This document shows positions 40,262 through 50,016 of a stretch of 64,000 nucleotides of DNA, in pieces. Location: the NCBI GenBank assembly GCA_009777335.1, contig WRMC01000004.1, forward strand, positions 84,874 through 148,873. Reading direction: 5' to 3'. Origin of the DNA: Treponema sp. GTDB lineage: Bacteria > Spirochaetota > Spirochaetia > Treponematales > Breznakiellaceae. The translations under genes were made by a program, and so were the position numbers. The notes below the pieces were generated by a model. It had not been told where the DNA came from, made no database searches, and worked only from the letters and a program-made list of their open reading frames with translations. Numbering within the stretch: the stretch's first letter is position 1; every line of letters begins with the position of its first letter.

Positions 40262-41965
40262 ATGGAATGGTTTAGAAGAATATTATCACAGGTAATGGCC
40301 CTGTGGGGCAGATGGAGCATGGTCCAAAAGCTCGTGCTCGTCGGCATTGTCGGTATCACCATAGTGGGGCTCGTGGTCCTGGTAACAGTGTCCTCCACAC
40401 CCACCCTGGTTCCAGTCATCGATGCACCTATCCGGGACGAAGTGGCCCGGGACAGGATAGTCCTTAGGCTTAATCAAGAGGGGGTGCGGGCTACCGTAAG
40501 CCCCGCAGGGGTCATCATGGTAAGCGACCTGGTGACAGCCCAGAGGATGCGGGGCATCCTGATCCGGGAAGACCTCATTCCCACGGGCATAGATCCCTGG
40601 AACATCTTTGACCGGGAACGGTGGACCATCACCGATTTTGAAAGGAACGTCAACCTCAGGCGGGCCATAACCCAAATGGTAAGCGATCATATCCGGGCCC
40701 TGGACGATGTGGACAATGTGAATGTGATCATCGCCTTCCCCGAGGACCGGCTTTTTGCCTCCGAGCAGAACCCCATTACCGCCTCGGTATCGCTTACTCC
40801 CAAGCCCGGCAGCGACATTAACACCAACCGCCGGAAAATCGAGGGGATCCAGAAGCTTTTAAGGCTCGCCGTTGAGGGCCTGCAGGATGAAAACATCGTT
40901 ATCACCGATCATACCGGGCTGGTCTTAAACGATTTTGAGGGCCTGGCCGAATGGGATAGGCTGAGCCGGATAGAACGGGAAACCCGGATGATCCAGCGCC
41001 TGGAGGCCCAGTACCGGGCCAAGATCCTGTCTTCCCTCCAGAGCACCTATGGGACCGACCGGGTCCGGGATCTGGATATACGGATCACCATGGACATGTC
41101 CCAGAGGACCGTATCTACCGAAGAATTTTTCCCCTTTGTAGAGCGGGCCCGGACCCCTGGGCTTCCCTATGACGACTCTATCGTACATACCTCGGTAACC
41201 CGGTCCAGGGCCGAATCTACTACCTCCTGGGAGGGCACGGGCTTTAATCCCCAGGGGCCCGCAGGGGTAGAAGGGCAGGTTCCTCCTGTTTATGCGGATA
41301 TGTCCAACCTTTGGGGCAGGACTGCCCAGGAAACCCTGACCATTAACGAAGAGATAAATTCCCGGCGTACCCAGGAAGAACGGAGCCCCGAAATTAACAG
41401 GGTTACCGTGTCGGTCAACATCGACGGCACCTGGCGTCTCCGCTACGATGAAAAAAGAAACCCCATCGTTACCGATGAAGGCTCCCTGGAGCGGGTCTAT
41501 ACCCCCATCGAAGCCCGGGAACTGGAGTATACCCGGCAGCTCATTCGGGATGCCATCGGTTATAGTGCCGCCCGGGGCGACTCGGTGACGGTGACCAACA
41601 TCCGTTTTGACCGGACCCAGCAGTTCATAGAAGAAGATCAGGCCTTTTTCAGACAGAGGCAGATGCAGACCACCATTATTATCTTCCTCGTAGGGCTTGC
41701 GGTTCTATTGATTTCCTTTATACTGTTTAGAACAGTATCCAGGGAAATTGAAAGGCGTAAAAGGATGGAAGCTGAAGAGAGGGCCCGCAGAGAGGAAGCT
41801 CTCCGCCAGCAGGCTCTGCTCCAGGCAGAAGAAGAGGGCATGGATGTCTCCATTTCTGTGGAAGAAAGGACCCGTCTGGAACTGCAGGAGTCTGTGGCCA
41901 GCATGACCCGGGACCACCCGGAAGATGCGGCCCAGCTTATCCGCACCTGGCTTTTGGAGGACTAG
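40262..41965 (+). CDS. fliF: Flagellar M-ring protein FliF
   Basis: M-ring architecture; 'RRAITQMVSDHIRALDDVDNVNVIIAFPEDRLFASEQNPITASVSLTPKPG'. Confidence 0.95.
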   Translation: MEWFRRILSQVMALWGRWSMVQKLVLVGIVGITIVGLVVLVTVSSTPTLVPVIDAPIRDEVARDRIVLRLNQEGVRATVSPAGVIMVSDLVTAQRMRGILIREDLIPTGIDPWNIFDRERWTITDFERNVNLRRAITQMVSDHIRALDDVDNVNVIIAFPEDRLFASEQNPITASVSLTPKPGSDINTNRRKIEGIQKLLRLAVEGLQDENIVITDHTGLVLNDFEGLAEWDRLSRIERETRMIQRLEAQYRAKILSSLQSTYGTDRVRDLDIRITMDMSQRTVSTEEFFPFVERARTPGLPYDDSIVHTSVTRSRAESTTSWEGTGFNPQGPAGVEGQVPPVYADMSNLWGRTAQETLTINEEINSRRTQEERSPEINRVTVSVNIDGTWRLRYDEKRNPIVTDEGSLERVYTPIEARELEYTRQLIRDAIGYSAARGDSVTVTNIRFDRTQQFIEEDQAFFRQRQMQTTIIIFLVGLAVLLISFILFRTVSREIERRKRMEAEERARREEALRQQALLQAEEEGMDVSISVEERTRLELQESVASMTRDHPEDAAQLIRTWLLED

Positions 41966-41968
41966 GAT

Positions 41969-43018
41969 ATGGCAAAAGCAAGTACCGGCGCCGCTGGACA
42001 GGGCAAGAAGAAGGGGCAAAAAGATTTCTCCGGACGTCAGAAGGCCGCTATTTTTCTCGTCACCATAGGGTCCGAAATATCTTCCGAAATCTTCAAGTAC
42101 CTTAGGGAAGATGAAATCGAAACCCTCACCTTCGAGATAGCCCGGCTAGAGACGGTGGATCCCGAAATGAAGGATTCCATCCTGGCAGAGTTCCAGGAAC
42201 TCATGATGGCGAACCAGTTTATCTCCCAGGGGGGCATAGACTTTGCCCGGGAGCTTCTGGAGAAATCTCTGGGGAGCCAAAAGGCCATAGATATTATCAA
42301 CCGCCTTACCTCGAGTTTACAGGTCCGGCCCTTCGATTTTATCCGTAGGACCGATCCGGCCCATCTTTTGAACTTTATCCAGCAAGAGCACCCGCAGACC
42401 ATAGCCCTTATTTTAGCCTATCTGGAACCCAATAAAGCTTCGGTCATTTTACAGAACCTGCCCCATGAGGTTCAAAGTGATGTGGCCCGGCGCATAGCCA
42501 CCATGGACAGAACCAGCCCGGAAGTTCTTCGGGAAGTAGAACGGGTTTTGGAAAAGAAACTTTCTACCCTTTCCAGCGAAGATTATTCCGCCGCCGGGGG
42601 GGTCGAAAACATTGTTGAAATCCTCAACCTGGTTGACCGGGCCTCGGAGAAGCAGATCATCGAACAGCTCGAAGACGAAGATCCCGAACTGGCCGAAGAG
42701 ATTAAAAAGCGCATGTTCGTGTTCGAAGACATCGTCATGCTCGACGACCGGTCCATTCAAAAGGTTATGCGGGAAGTGGATTCCCAGGAACTTGCCAAGG
42801 CCCTTAAGAGCGTAGATACGGAGGTCCAGGACAAGATCTTCCGGAACATGAGTAAGCGGGCTGCGGGGATGCTTAAAGAAGACATGGAATACATGGGCCC
42901 GGTACGCTTAAAGGATGTAGAAGAGGCCCAGCAAAAGATAGTTTCCATCATCAGGCACTTGGAAGACACCGGTGAAATCGTCATCGCCCGGGCCGGCGAA
43001 GAAGAGATGGTTGTCTAA
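41969..43018 (+). CDS. fliG: Flagellar motor switch protein FliG
   Basis: 'HPQTIALILAYLEPNKASVILQNLPHEVQSDVARRIATMDRTSPEVLREVERVLEKKL'. Confidence 0.97.
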   Translation: MAKASTGAAGQGKKKGQKDFSGRQKAAIFLVTIGSEISSEIFKYLREDEIETLTFEIARLETVDPEMKDSILAEFQELMMANQFISQGGIDFARELLEKSLGSQKAIDIINRLTSSLQVRPFDFIRRTDPAHLLNFIQQEHPQTIALILAYLEPNKASVILQNLPHEVQSDVARRIATMDRTSPEVLREVERVLEKKLSTLSSEDYSAAGGVENIVEILNLVDRASEKQIIEQLEDEDPELAEEIKKRMFVFEDIVMLDDRSIQKVMREVDSQELAKALKSVDTEVQDKIFRNMSKRAAGMLKEDMEYMGPVRLKDVEEAQQKIVSIIRHLEDTGEIVIARAGEEEMVV

Positions 43019-43027
43019 GGACCTGCC

Positions 43028-44026
43028 ATGAGTTTAAACAAGGCCGTTTTTAGGCCCATTGAACTGGCCGAAATGGTAGAAAAGGTGGTCCTTGATCCCC
43101 CTACCATGTTCCCCGAGCTCTCCCATCTGGTACAGCAAGATAACGAGATGGAAGAGATCGCCGCTCCCCTGGATCTCTATACGGGCCCCACTGCCGAGGA
43201 TCTCCGCCGCGAGGCCGCCGAGTTTATGATCAAGTGGGAGGCTGAAAAGGAAGCCATGCTCGAAGCCGCCAGGGCCGAGGCAGAAGCTATCCTAAATGAG
43301 GCCAAAGATAAGGCCCAGGAGATCCTCACCCGGGGCGGCGAAGAAAGCGAGGCCTCCAAAGCAGAAGCGCAAAGCCAGGGGGAACAGATCATCGCCGAGG
43401 CCCAGGAAAAGGCCAAGGAGATAGAAGCCGAATGCCGGGCTGCCATGGAACTGGCCCATAAAGAGAAAGAAGAAGAGGGCCTGGCCCTGGGGAAAGAACA
43501 GGGTTTTATTGAGGGCCATGCGGAGGTAGAACGCCTGGTGGCCCGCACCAGGACTGTCCTCGAACGGGCCCAGGCCAAGCGGGGCGATATCCTCCTGGAA
43601 ACCGAGCAGGAAATTGTAAACCTGGTCCTTCTTATTTCCAGGAAGGTGGTAAAAATCATCTCCGAAAACCAGCGGGAGGTGATCAAGGCCAATGTGGTCC
43701 AAGCCCTCCGAAAGGTAAAGGGTAAGGGTAATATTACTATCAGGGTAAACACCGCTGATTTACAATTGAGCACCGAGCACACCAAAAACTTTATCGCCCT
43801 AGTGGAGGGGAGCCCGGATATTCAAATTCAGGAAGATTCTTCGGTTGACGCCGGGGGCTGTATAATCGAAACCGATTTCGGCGAAATCGATGCCCGCATT
43901 GCCAGTCAGCTGGCCGAACTGGAAGCTAAAATCCTGGAAATTTCTCCTATCCGGAGCAGGGCCAAACCAGCGCCAAGTAACGGCCTGGGGGGCTTAACGG
44001 GCCAGAACGGCAATAACGGAAAATAA
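43028..44026 (+). CDS. fliH: Flagellar assembly protein FliH
   Basis: Charged coiled coil then FliH C-terminal region; between fliG and fliI. Confidence 0.9.
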   Translation: MSLNKAVFRPIELAEMVEKVVLDPPTMFPELSHLVQQDNEMEEIAAPLDLYTGPTAEDLRREAAEFMIKWEAEKEAMLEAARAEAEAILNEAKDKAQEILTRGGEESEASKAEAQSQGEQIIAEAQEKAKEIEAECRAAMELAHKEKEEEGLALGKEQGFIEGHAEVERLVARTRTVLERAQAKRGDILLETEQEIVNLVLLISRKVVKIISENQREVIKANVVQALRKVKGKGNITIRVNTADLQLSTEHTKNFIALVEGSPDIQIQEDSSVDAGGCIIETDFGEIDARIASQLAELEAKILEISPIRSRAKPAPSNGLGGLTGQNGNNGK

Positions 44027-44028
44027 TC

Positions 44029-45465
44029 ATGGGCAGTATCTTTAGTAAGTACCTGGATACAGCTCAGAAGACAGACCCCATAAAAAGCGTAGGGCATGTC
44101 AGCCGGGTCCAGGGGCTCTTGATAGAAAGCAGGGGTCCCCAGGCCGAGGTGGGAGAGATCTGCCGGATCGAACTGCGCAAGAAAGATTCCAAGGGAAATC
44201 CTCATATCATCCTCTGCGAAGTGGTGGGCCTGCGGGACGAGACTGTCCAGCTCATGGCCTATGACGAAACCGAGGGCATAGAGATAGGCTGCCGGGTTAT
44301 AGCCACCGGTGCCCACCTGGATGTGGCGGTTTCAAAAAAACTCCTGGGCCGGGTCCTTAACCCCCTGGGCAGGCCCGTAGACGGTAAGGGAGAGATAGAT
44401 TCCCCCCTCCGTTACCCTGCCATGGCCTCCCCCCCCGATGCTTACAATCGCCCCCGGATTAAAGAAAGAATCAGCACCGGCATTCGGGCCATAGACGGCC
44501 TTTTGGCGGTGGGCCGGGGGCAGAGGCTGGGGATCTTCTCCGGTTCGGGGGTGGGAAAGTCCACCCTCCTGGGGATGATCGCCCGGTATACCACCGCCGA
44601 TGTGAATGTGGTGGCCCTCATAGGCGAGCGGAGCAGGGAAGTAAACGAGTTTATTGCCAGTGATCTGGGCCCCCAGGGGCTGGAACGGAGCGTCATCATC
44701 GTTACCCCCTCGAGCTCCCCCCCCCTGGCCCGGCTGAGGGGGGCCTACGTGGCCACCGCCATTGCCGAATTTTTCAGGGACCAGGGCATGGATGTGATGC
44801 TCCTCTTTGATTCCCTGACCCGCTTTGCCCGGGCTCAGCGTGAAATTGGCCTCTCCACCGGCGAACCCCCGGCCACAAGGGGTTATCCTCCCTCCATGTT
44901 CGATTCCATGCCCAAGCTTTTGGAACGCAGCGGTACTTCCCAAAAGGGCAGTATTACGGGTTTTTACACCATCCTCGTCGATGGGGACGACATGGATGAA
45001 CCGGTGGCCGATACGGTCCGGGGGATCATCGACGGTCATGTTATTCTGTCCAGGGATCTGGCGGAACGCTACCATTTCCCGGCCATAGATATCCTGTCCA
45101 GCGTGTCCCGCCTGGCCAACATTGTGTCCGGGGAAGAAACCAAAAAAGCGGTGGAACAGTTCCGCCGTCTTATGGCCGATTATGCCGGTTCGGAGGATCT
45201 GATCACCGTGGGGGCCTACAGACAGGGATCAAACCCCCGGATAGATCTGGCGATTTCCAAACGGGAAGAAATCGAAGAGTTCCTTAATCAGGCGGTAGAA
45301 GAACCTTCCCCCCTGGCGGAGACCCTTAGACGAATGGGAGAGATCGTAGGCATAGAGATTCCCCAATCAGAAATAGGGGCTCTAGCTGCAATGGATGAAG
45401 AAGTTCCTGAACAGGCTGTCCCTGAGCATTCAGATCAAGAAGCGGTATCCCAAGAGGTGATCTAG
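44029..45465 (+). CDS. fliI: Flagellum-specific ATPase FliI
   Basis: 'GRGQRLGIFSGSGVGKSTLLGMIARYTTADVNVVALIGERSREV'. Confidence 0.97.
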   Translation: MGSIFSKYLDTAQKTDPIKSVGHVSRVQGLLIESRGPQAEVGEICRIELRKKDSKGNPHIILCEVVGLRDETVQLMAYDETEGIEIGCRVIATGAHLDVAVSKKLLGRVLNPLGRPVDGKGEIDSPLRYPAMASPPDAYNRPRIKERISTGIRAIDGLLAVGRGQRLGIFSGSGVGKSTLLGMIARYTTADVNVVALIGERSREVNEFIASDLGPQGLERSVIIVTPSSSPPLARLRGAYVATAIAEFFRDQGMDVMLLFDSLTRFARAQREIGLSTGEPPATRGYPPSMFDSMPKLLERSGTSQKGSITGFYTILVDGDDMDEPVADTVRGIIDGHVILSRDLAERYHFPAIDILSSVSRLANIVSGEETKKAVEQFRRLMADYAGSEDLITVGAYRQGSNPRIDLAISKREEIEEFLNQAVEEPSPLAETLRRMGEIVGIEIPQSEIGALAAMDEEVPEQAVPEHSDQEAVSQEVI

Positions 45466-45890
45466 TGCGTCCCTTCCGATTTAACTTGCAAAAAATTCTC
45501 GATCTGCGGATTTATGACGAAGAAGAAGCTAAAATTGAACTGGGCCGGGCCACGGGGGTTCTGGTAGATCTGGAAAACCGGATTAAAGCCCTGGCAGCCG
45601 AGAGGGCCCGGACAGCGGCATCCCAATTCGACGGAGCTAACTCGGCCGCCATGATTCAGCAGTACATGTACTACCTTCTTAGGCTGGATAACCTAAAGGA
45701 GGAGCTGCTCTCAGAGGCAGCCCAGGCCGAGTTAAAGGTAGAAGAGGCCCGGGAAGCCTACCTGGCGGCCTCCAGGGAACGAAAGGTCCTGGATATGTTA
45801 AAAGAGAGAAAGCAAAAAGAACACCGGAAAGAAATGCTTTTAGAAGAGACTAAGGTCCTCGATGATGTCCCCCTAATCAAGGGATTGTAA
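45465..45890 (+). CDS. fliJ: Flagellar FliJ protein
   Basis: 'FRFNLQKILDLRIYDEEEAKIELGRA'; position after fliI. Confidence 0.9.
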   Translation: MRPFRFNLQKILDLRIYDEEEAKIELGRATGVLVDLENRIKALAAERARTAASQFDGANSAAMIQQYMYYLLRLDNLKEELLSEAAQAELKVEEAREAYLAASRERKVLDMLKERKQKEHRKEMLLEETKVLDDVPLIKGL

Positions 45891-46421
45891 ATATTTAACA
45901 AGGTCTTCTATGTATTCACTGTCTGTATGGTTGCTGGTTTTCCCGTAGGTCTCCAAAAATTTTTTATCCCTTTCCGTTAGGTCATCTTCATTTTTTTCTT
46001 TTACAGAACGGTAAAGCTGATCCATCATTAACTTGTGTACAAACGATAATTTTTTGTAATTTATCCCCCCCTGAAAATTATATATAGGTACCTGGGAAAC
46101 AAGGGAGGGGGGGATCTTTTCTTTCACCATGGTATTAACTTCTTCCATGCTGGAGGGATCCGAAACATCGGCGATGCCGCAGGTAAAGAGGACCAGATGC
46201 TTTTTTGCTGCCTCTTTTTGGTTCTTAAAGAGGGTCTCTGTCCCCTTTATGGTCCCCCCGTAGATGGCACTCCCCAGGACTATGGTCCCATAAGATGAAA
46301 GTTTTCTTTGGCTCACCCTTTGCAGGGGCAGAAGGTCTGCCTGGAGCTCCGCCGCAATCCACTGGGCATAGAGCTTCGTCGTGCCGTACTTGGAATAATA
46401 GATCACCAGGGTTTTTGACAT
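45873..46421 (-). CDS. Flavodoxin-domain protein
   Basis: 'MSKTLVIYYSKYGTTKLYAQWIAAEL...YGTIVLGSAIYGGTIKGTE'; likely start at 46421. Confidence 0.88.
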   Translation of the reverse strand: MSKTLVIYYSKYGTTKLYAQWIAAELQADLLPLQRVSQRKLSSYGTIVLGSAIYGGTIKGTETLFKNQKEAAKKHLVLFTCGIADVSDPSSMEEVNTMVKEKIPPSLVSQVPIYNFQGGINYKKLSFVHKLMMDQLYRSVKEKNEDDLTERDKKFLETYGKTSNHTDSEYIEDLVKYLQSLD

Positions 46422-47458
46422 TACCTCTCCTTGGCCAGGTTTTTCACCAGGCTGCGGACCTGATCGGTAAAGCGCATGGTGGGGATGCAATCCTCAATGG
46501 TGCAGGAAAATGTTCCCTCCCCAAGGGCGGCTTTTACGAATTCATCTAGGGCCGCTTCAAAGCCCATATAGCTAAAAATTCCCCGGCCTATTCCATAACC
46601 CCCGGCGGGGTGCCAGGAGAGGGAGTCCCCCTGGCGATCCAGGGGCAGGGAATAGTCCATGTCCCGCCCGGGACCGGTTCTATCCCAATGGAAGTCCCGC
46701 CAGTTATCGGCCGTCAGGTTTCCCCTGGTCCCGGCCAGGTCCAGCCTTTCCATGGGATAGGCCTCATCCTGTTCGGTGGCGGACTGGATGGTGCAGAGGG
46801 CTCCGCTTTCCAGGGCCCGGCAATGGATCTCTAAAGCTCCGCTCCTTTCACCCAGGACCAGGGCCTGCAGGGCGGGGGAAGAAAGTTCCCCGGCAATAAA
46901 CACCGTCAGGTCTATCATATGAATGATGTGGTTATACACAAAAAAATCTATGTCCTTATAGGCCTTGGTGTTAAATTTTGAATAGATCATGGTGAGCTTT
47001 CCCAGGTCCCCTCTAGCCGCCACCTCCTTGGCCAGGGTATAGGCGGTCCCCCAGCGCCGGTTAAAGAGGACCCCATGAAATTTCCCGCTCTTTTTTTGTA
47101 GGGCCGAAAGCTCTTCAGCTTGATCGGCATTCTGGCATGGAGCTTTTTCGGTTAAGATGTTGATCCCCCTTTCGAGGCAGTATTTCGCGGCCTCGTAATG
47201 GGTATCCAGATTGGTGACACAGAGCACCGCTTCGGGCTTCTCCTGGTCTATCATCTCCTTAAAATCCCCATAAGCCCTGGGGGCCCGGTAAAAATTACTG
47301 AACCGTTCGGTCATGGCAGGGTTTAGATCGCAGATCCCTGCCAGTTCTATCGGCAGGTTTCGTAACATGGGGTAGAGGGTGTTATAGGGGAAGGCTCCGC
47401 AGCCTATAAGGGCCAGGCGAAGCTTCCTTGGGTCAGTGACTGTCCTTGGGTTGCTCAT
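46421..47458 (-). CDS. Gfo/Idh/MocA family oxidoreductase
   Basis: 'LRLALIGCGAFPYNTLYPMLRNLP...EAVLCVTNLDTHYEAAKYCLERGINILTEKAPCQNADQAEEL'. Confidence 0.92.
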   Translation of the reverse strand: MSNPRTVTDPRKLRLALIGCGAFPYNTLYPMLRNLPIELAGICDLNPAMTERFSNFYRAPRAYGDFKEMIDQEKPEAVLCVTNLDTHYEAAKYCLERGINILTEKAPCQNADQAEELSALQKKSGKFHGVLFNRRWGTAYTLAKEVAARGDLGKLTMIYSKFNTKAYKDIDFFVYNHIIHMIDLTVFIAGELSSPALQALVLGERSGALEIHCRALESGALCTIQSATEQDEAYPMERLDLAGTRGNLTADNWRDFHWDRTGPGRDMDYSLPLDRQGDSLSWHPAGGYGIGRGIFSYMGFEAALDEFVKAALGEGTFSCTIEDCIPTMRFTDQVRSLVKNLAKER

Positions 47459-47546
47459 CTTCTCCTCCAGTTAGAGTATGCCACAGTAGCTCAGTCCCGG
47501 CAATGAGATGCTAGCATAGCCCTTTTTTTTCTGTTAGAGTCAAGGA

Positions 47547-48218
47547 ATGCGTGTGCCGCTCACCAGATACGGCTTACCCCAGGTAGTGATCTTTCCCCTC
47601 ATCGTCCTCCTCTTGCAAGGGGGTCTTTTTTTCTTTCCCCTGGGGCTTCCCGCCCTTATCATTGCCAGGGTCTTTTTATGTATCATCTTAATATGGCTCC
47701 TCTCTTTTTTCCGGGACCCAAGGCGTACGATAGTTCCCGATGATGCGGTCCTTTATTCCCCCGCCGACGCCACCATTACTGATATTACTATCGAAGAAGA
47801 CAGTCCCCTGGGCCAGGGGGCCCTTAAAATAGGCATGTTTTTAAGCATCTTCAATGTTCACATAAACCGGGTTCCCTGCAGGGCCCAGATTGTCAGGGTC
47901 CATTACAAGAAGGGGCAATTTAAGAATGCCATGGCCGCCGATTCCGGCAGGGTCAACGAGTCCAATGAGGTCTACATGCGGCGCCTTAAAACTCCCATGG
48001 ATGAGATCATGGTCAAGCAGGTAACCGGTGCCATAGCCAGGCATATCGTCTGCGAAGCCAAAGAGGGCAGCCTTTACGAGCAGGGCCAACCCTTTGGGAT
48101 GATGAAGTTTGGATCCCGGGCCGAGGTCTACATACCCCAGGGTTCCCATTATCAGGTCTGTGTGGAGATAGGCCAGAAGGTCAGGGCGGGCCTAAGCCCC
48201 CTTATTAGGTACCACTGA
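47547..48218 (+). CDS. psd: Phosphatidylserine decarboxylase
   Basis: 'YSPADATITDITIEED...GMFLSIFNVHINRVPCRAQI...GQPFGMMKFGSRAEVYIP'. Confidence 0.95.
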   Translation: MRVPLTRYGLPQVVIFPLIVLLLQGGLFFFPLGLPALIIARVFLCIILIWLLSFFRDPRRTIVPDDAVLYSPADATITDITIEEDSPLGQGALKIGMFLSIFNVHINRVPCRAQIVRVHYKKGQFKNAMAADSGRVNESNEVYMRRLKTPMDEIMVKQVTGAIARHIVCEAKEGSLYEQGQPFGMMKFGSRAEVYIPQGSHYQVCVEIGQKVRAGLSPLIRYH

Positions 48219-49141
48219 TGAAGATCCAGCCCCTGGGGAAGGGTAAAACCAAGGTATCCAAGCTGCTTCAAAAGGCGGGCCGTAAAAAACGCCGCCTCAA
48301 ATACATTGCGGTGCTTCCCTCTTTTATTACCCTCATGAATGGGGCCTGCGGCTTTATTGCCATCGTCTTTGCCAGCCGCAGCCTGGGCCCCGACTGGGCT
48401 TTTTTGTTTTCCCGGGGCTCCAACATGACCTCCTTCGCCCTGGCCGGGTATATGATCTGCCTCGCCATGGCCGCCGATGTCCTGGACGGCCGGGTGGCCC
48501 GCCTTACCCGAACCACCTCGAGTTTTGGAGGGCAGCTGGACAGCCTCTGCGATGCTGTAAGTTTTGGGGTAGCTCCCGCCTTTCTGATGGTAAAGCTGGT
48601 GGAGTACCACCTGGAGCATCTTCACTATGTGGACAGGAGCTTTTCCATCCCCATAGAAAGGGTGGTGTTCTTTTCGGCCATCATCTACGCCATGTGTGCG
48701 GTGGTACGGCTGGCTCGCTTTAATGTGGAGAACGAAGAAGATGCCACCGCCCACATGCACTTTGCGGGGCTCCCTTCTCCGGCTGCCGCAGGGGTGGTGG
48801 TAAGCTTGATTATTTTTCACCAGCAGCTGCTCCCCTGGGTGGCATCCCGCTCCCAGGAGAGTCACCAAACCTTGGAGGTAATTACGGTCTTTGCCTTTCC
48901 GGTGATCACCCTTCTTACGGGGGTTCTTATGGTAAGCCGCATTAGGTATCCCCATCTGGCCAATCAGCTTTTACGAAGCAAGAAGACCCTGCCATCTCTC
49001 TTGGCTATCTTTGCGACGGGTATTATCGTGGTGTGGAATATTCAGTTTGCCCTGTTTATAGGCTTTTGCAGTTTCGCCCTCTATGGTTTAATCCGCTGGT
49101 TTTTGACAGGAATCCTAAAAAAACCTAGGTCCGGCTCATAG
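48218..49141 (+). CDS. pssA: CDP-diacylglycerol--serine O-phosphatidyltransferase
   Basis: CDP-alcohol motif 'DVLDGRVARLTRTTSSFGGQLDSLCD'. Confidence 0.95.
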   Translation: MKIQPLGKGKTKVSKLLQKAGRKKRRLKYIAVLPSFITLMNGACGFIAIVFASRSLGPDWAFLFSRGSNMTSFALAGYMICLAMAADVLDGRVARLTRTTSSFGGQLDSLCDAVSFGVAPAFLMVKLVEYHLEHLHYVDRSFSIPIERVVFFSAIIYAMCAVVRLARFNVENEEDATAHMHFAGLPSPAAAGVVVSLIIFHQQLLPWVASRSQESHQTLEVITVFAFPVITLLTGVLMVSRIRYPHLANQLLRSKKTLPSLLAIFATGIIVVWNIQFALFIGFCSFALYGLIRWFLTGILKKPRSGS

Positions 49142-49158
49142 GACCCCCCTTAGAACAG

Positions 49159-49974
49159 CTATCGTAAGAGGAACTCTACCCGGCGGTTTTTCCACCAGTT
49201 GTCCGTATCTTCCCAGGCAGCCACCGGGTGGAGGCCCCCCATGCCAAAGAAGCTTAAGCGGCCCCTGTCTATACCCAGGTTAATAAGCTCGTTTACTATG
49301 GTCCTGGCCCTTCCCTCGCTTAGGGGCTGAAGCTCCTGGCTTTCTTCGTATTGACGGCCCGCGGTGTTCCTGGGGTTGATGGTCGGGTTTGCGTGGCCCT
49401 CAACCCGGACCTGGTATTCCCCATGGGCCTCGAGGGTCAGGGCTATCCTGGATAAGATCCATTCATTGTTGGCCAGGGTCTGGGCATCAAGGCCCTCAAA
49501 GGAGGCCGAGTTGGGGGCAAATACTATGGAAGGAACCAGGATGCGCATCCCCTGGGGTTCCCGGATGACGAAGGCATCGACCGTAAGGGTCGCCTCGTAG
49601 GTTCTGGTATTTCCCCGGTTGTCATAGGCCGAGTAGATTACGGGGTAATCAGAAACTGAGTGGACCCATTCACCCTGGGTATTCCTGCCGTCCCAGACGA
49701 GCTCCGCCGGAGGGTTCCCCGTTCCCACCCACTGGTGAAAGATCAAGTAAGGGGGTTCCGGTTCCCGGACCTCCAGCTGCCAGCTCGAGGGGTTTATATC
49801 CAGGGCGGGAAGGATTATCCGGAGGTCCTCTTCATCGGGGTTAAAGTAAACAGCAGAAAAGGTTAGAGCATTGGCGTTTTCCCGAGGCGGAGGGGGACAG
49901 GCACAGGCGGAAATAAAGAAAACGAAAAGGCCGGCAAACAATAGGGGGGCAAAATAAGTAGCTGTTTTTTTCAT
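49159..49974 (-). CDS. OmpA-family lipoprotein
   Basis: Signal peptide and lipobox-like FFISAC; 'QVRVEGHANPTIN...LSEGRARTIVNELINLGIDRGRLSFFGMGGLHPVA...NRRVEFLLR'. Confidence 0.9.
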   Translation of the reverse strand: MKKTATYFAPLLFAGLFVFFISACACPPPPRENANALTFSAVYFNPDEEDLRIILPALDINPSSWQLEVREPEPPYLIFHQWVGTGNPPAELVWDGRNTQGEWVHSVSDYPVIYSAYDNRGNTRTYEATLTVDAFVIREPQGMRILVPSIVFAPNSASFEGLDAQTLANNEWILSRIALTLEAHGEYQVRVEGHANPTINPRNTAGRQYEESQELQPLSEGRARTIVNELINLGIDRGRLSFFGMGGLHPVAAWEDTDNWWKNRRVEFLLR

Positions 49975-50016
49975 AATGACTCCTCTGCTCGTTTAAGGAC
50001 AGACACCGTTAGTATT

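Noticed and set aside
48152-48955. 267-aa reverse ORF antisense to pssA
   Set aside because: Low-complexity antisense translation; pssA motif is clear
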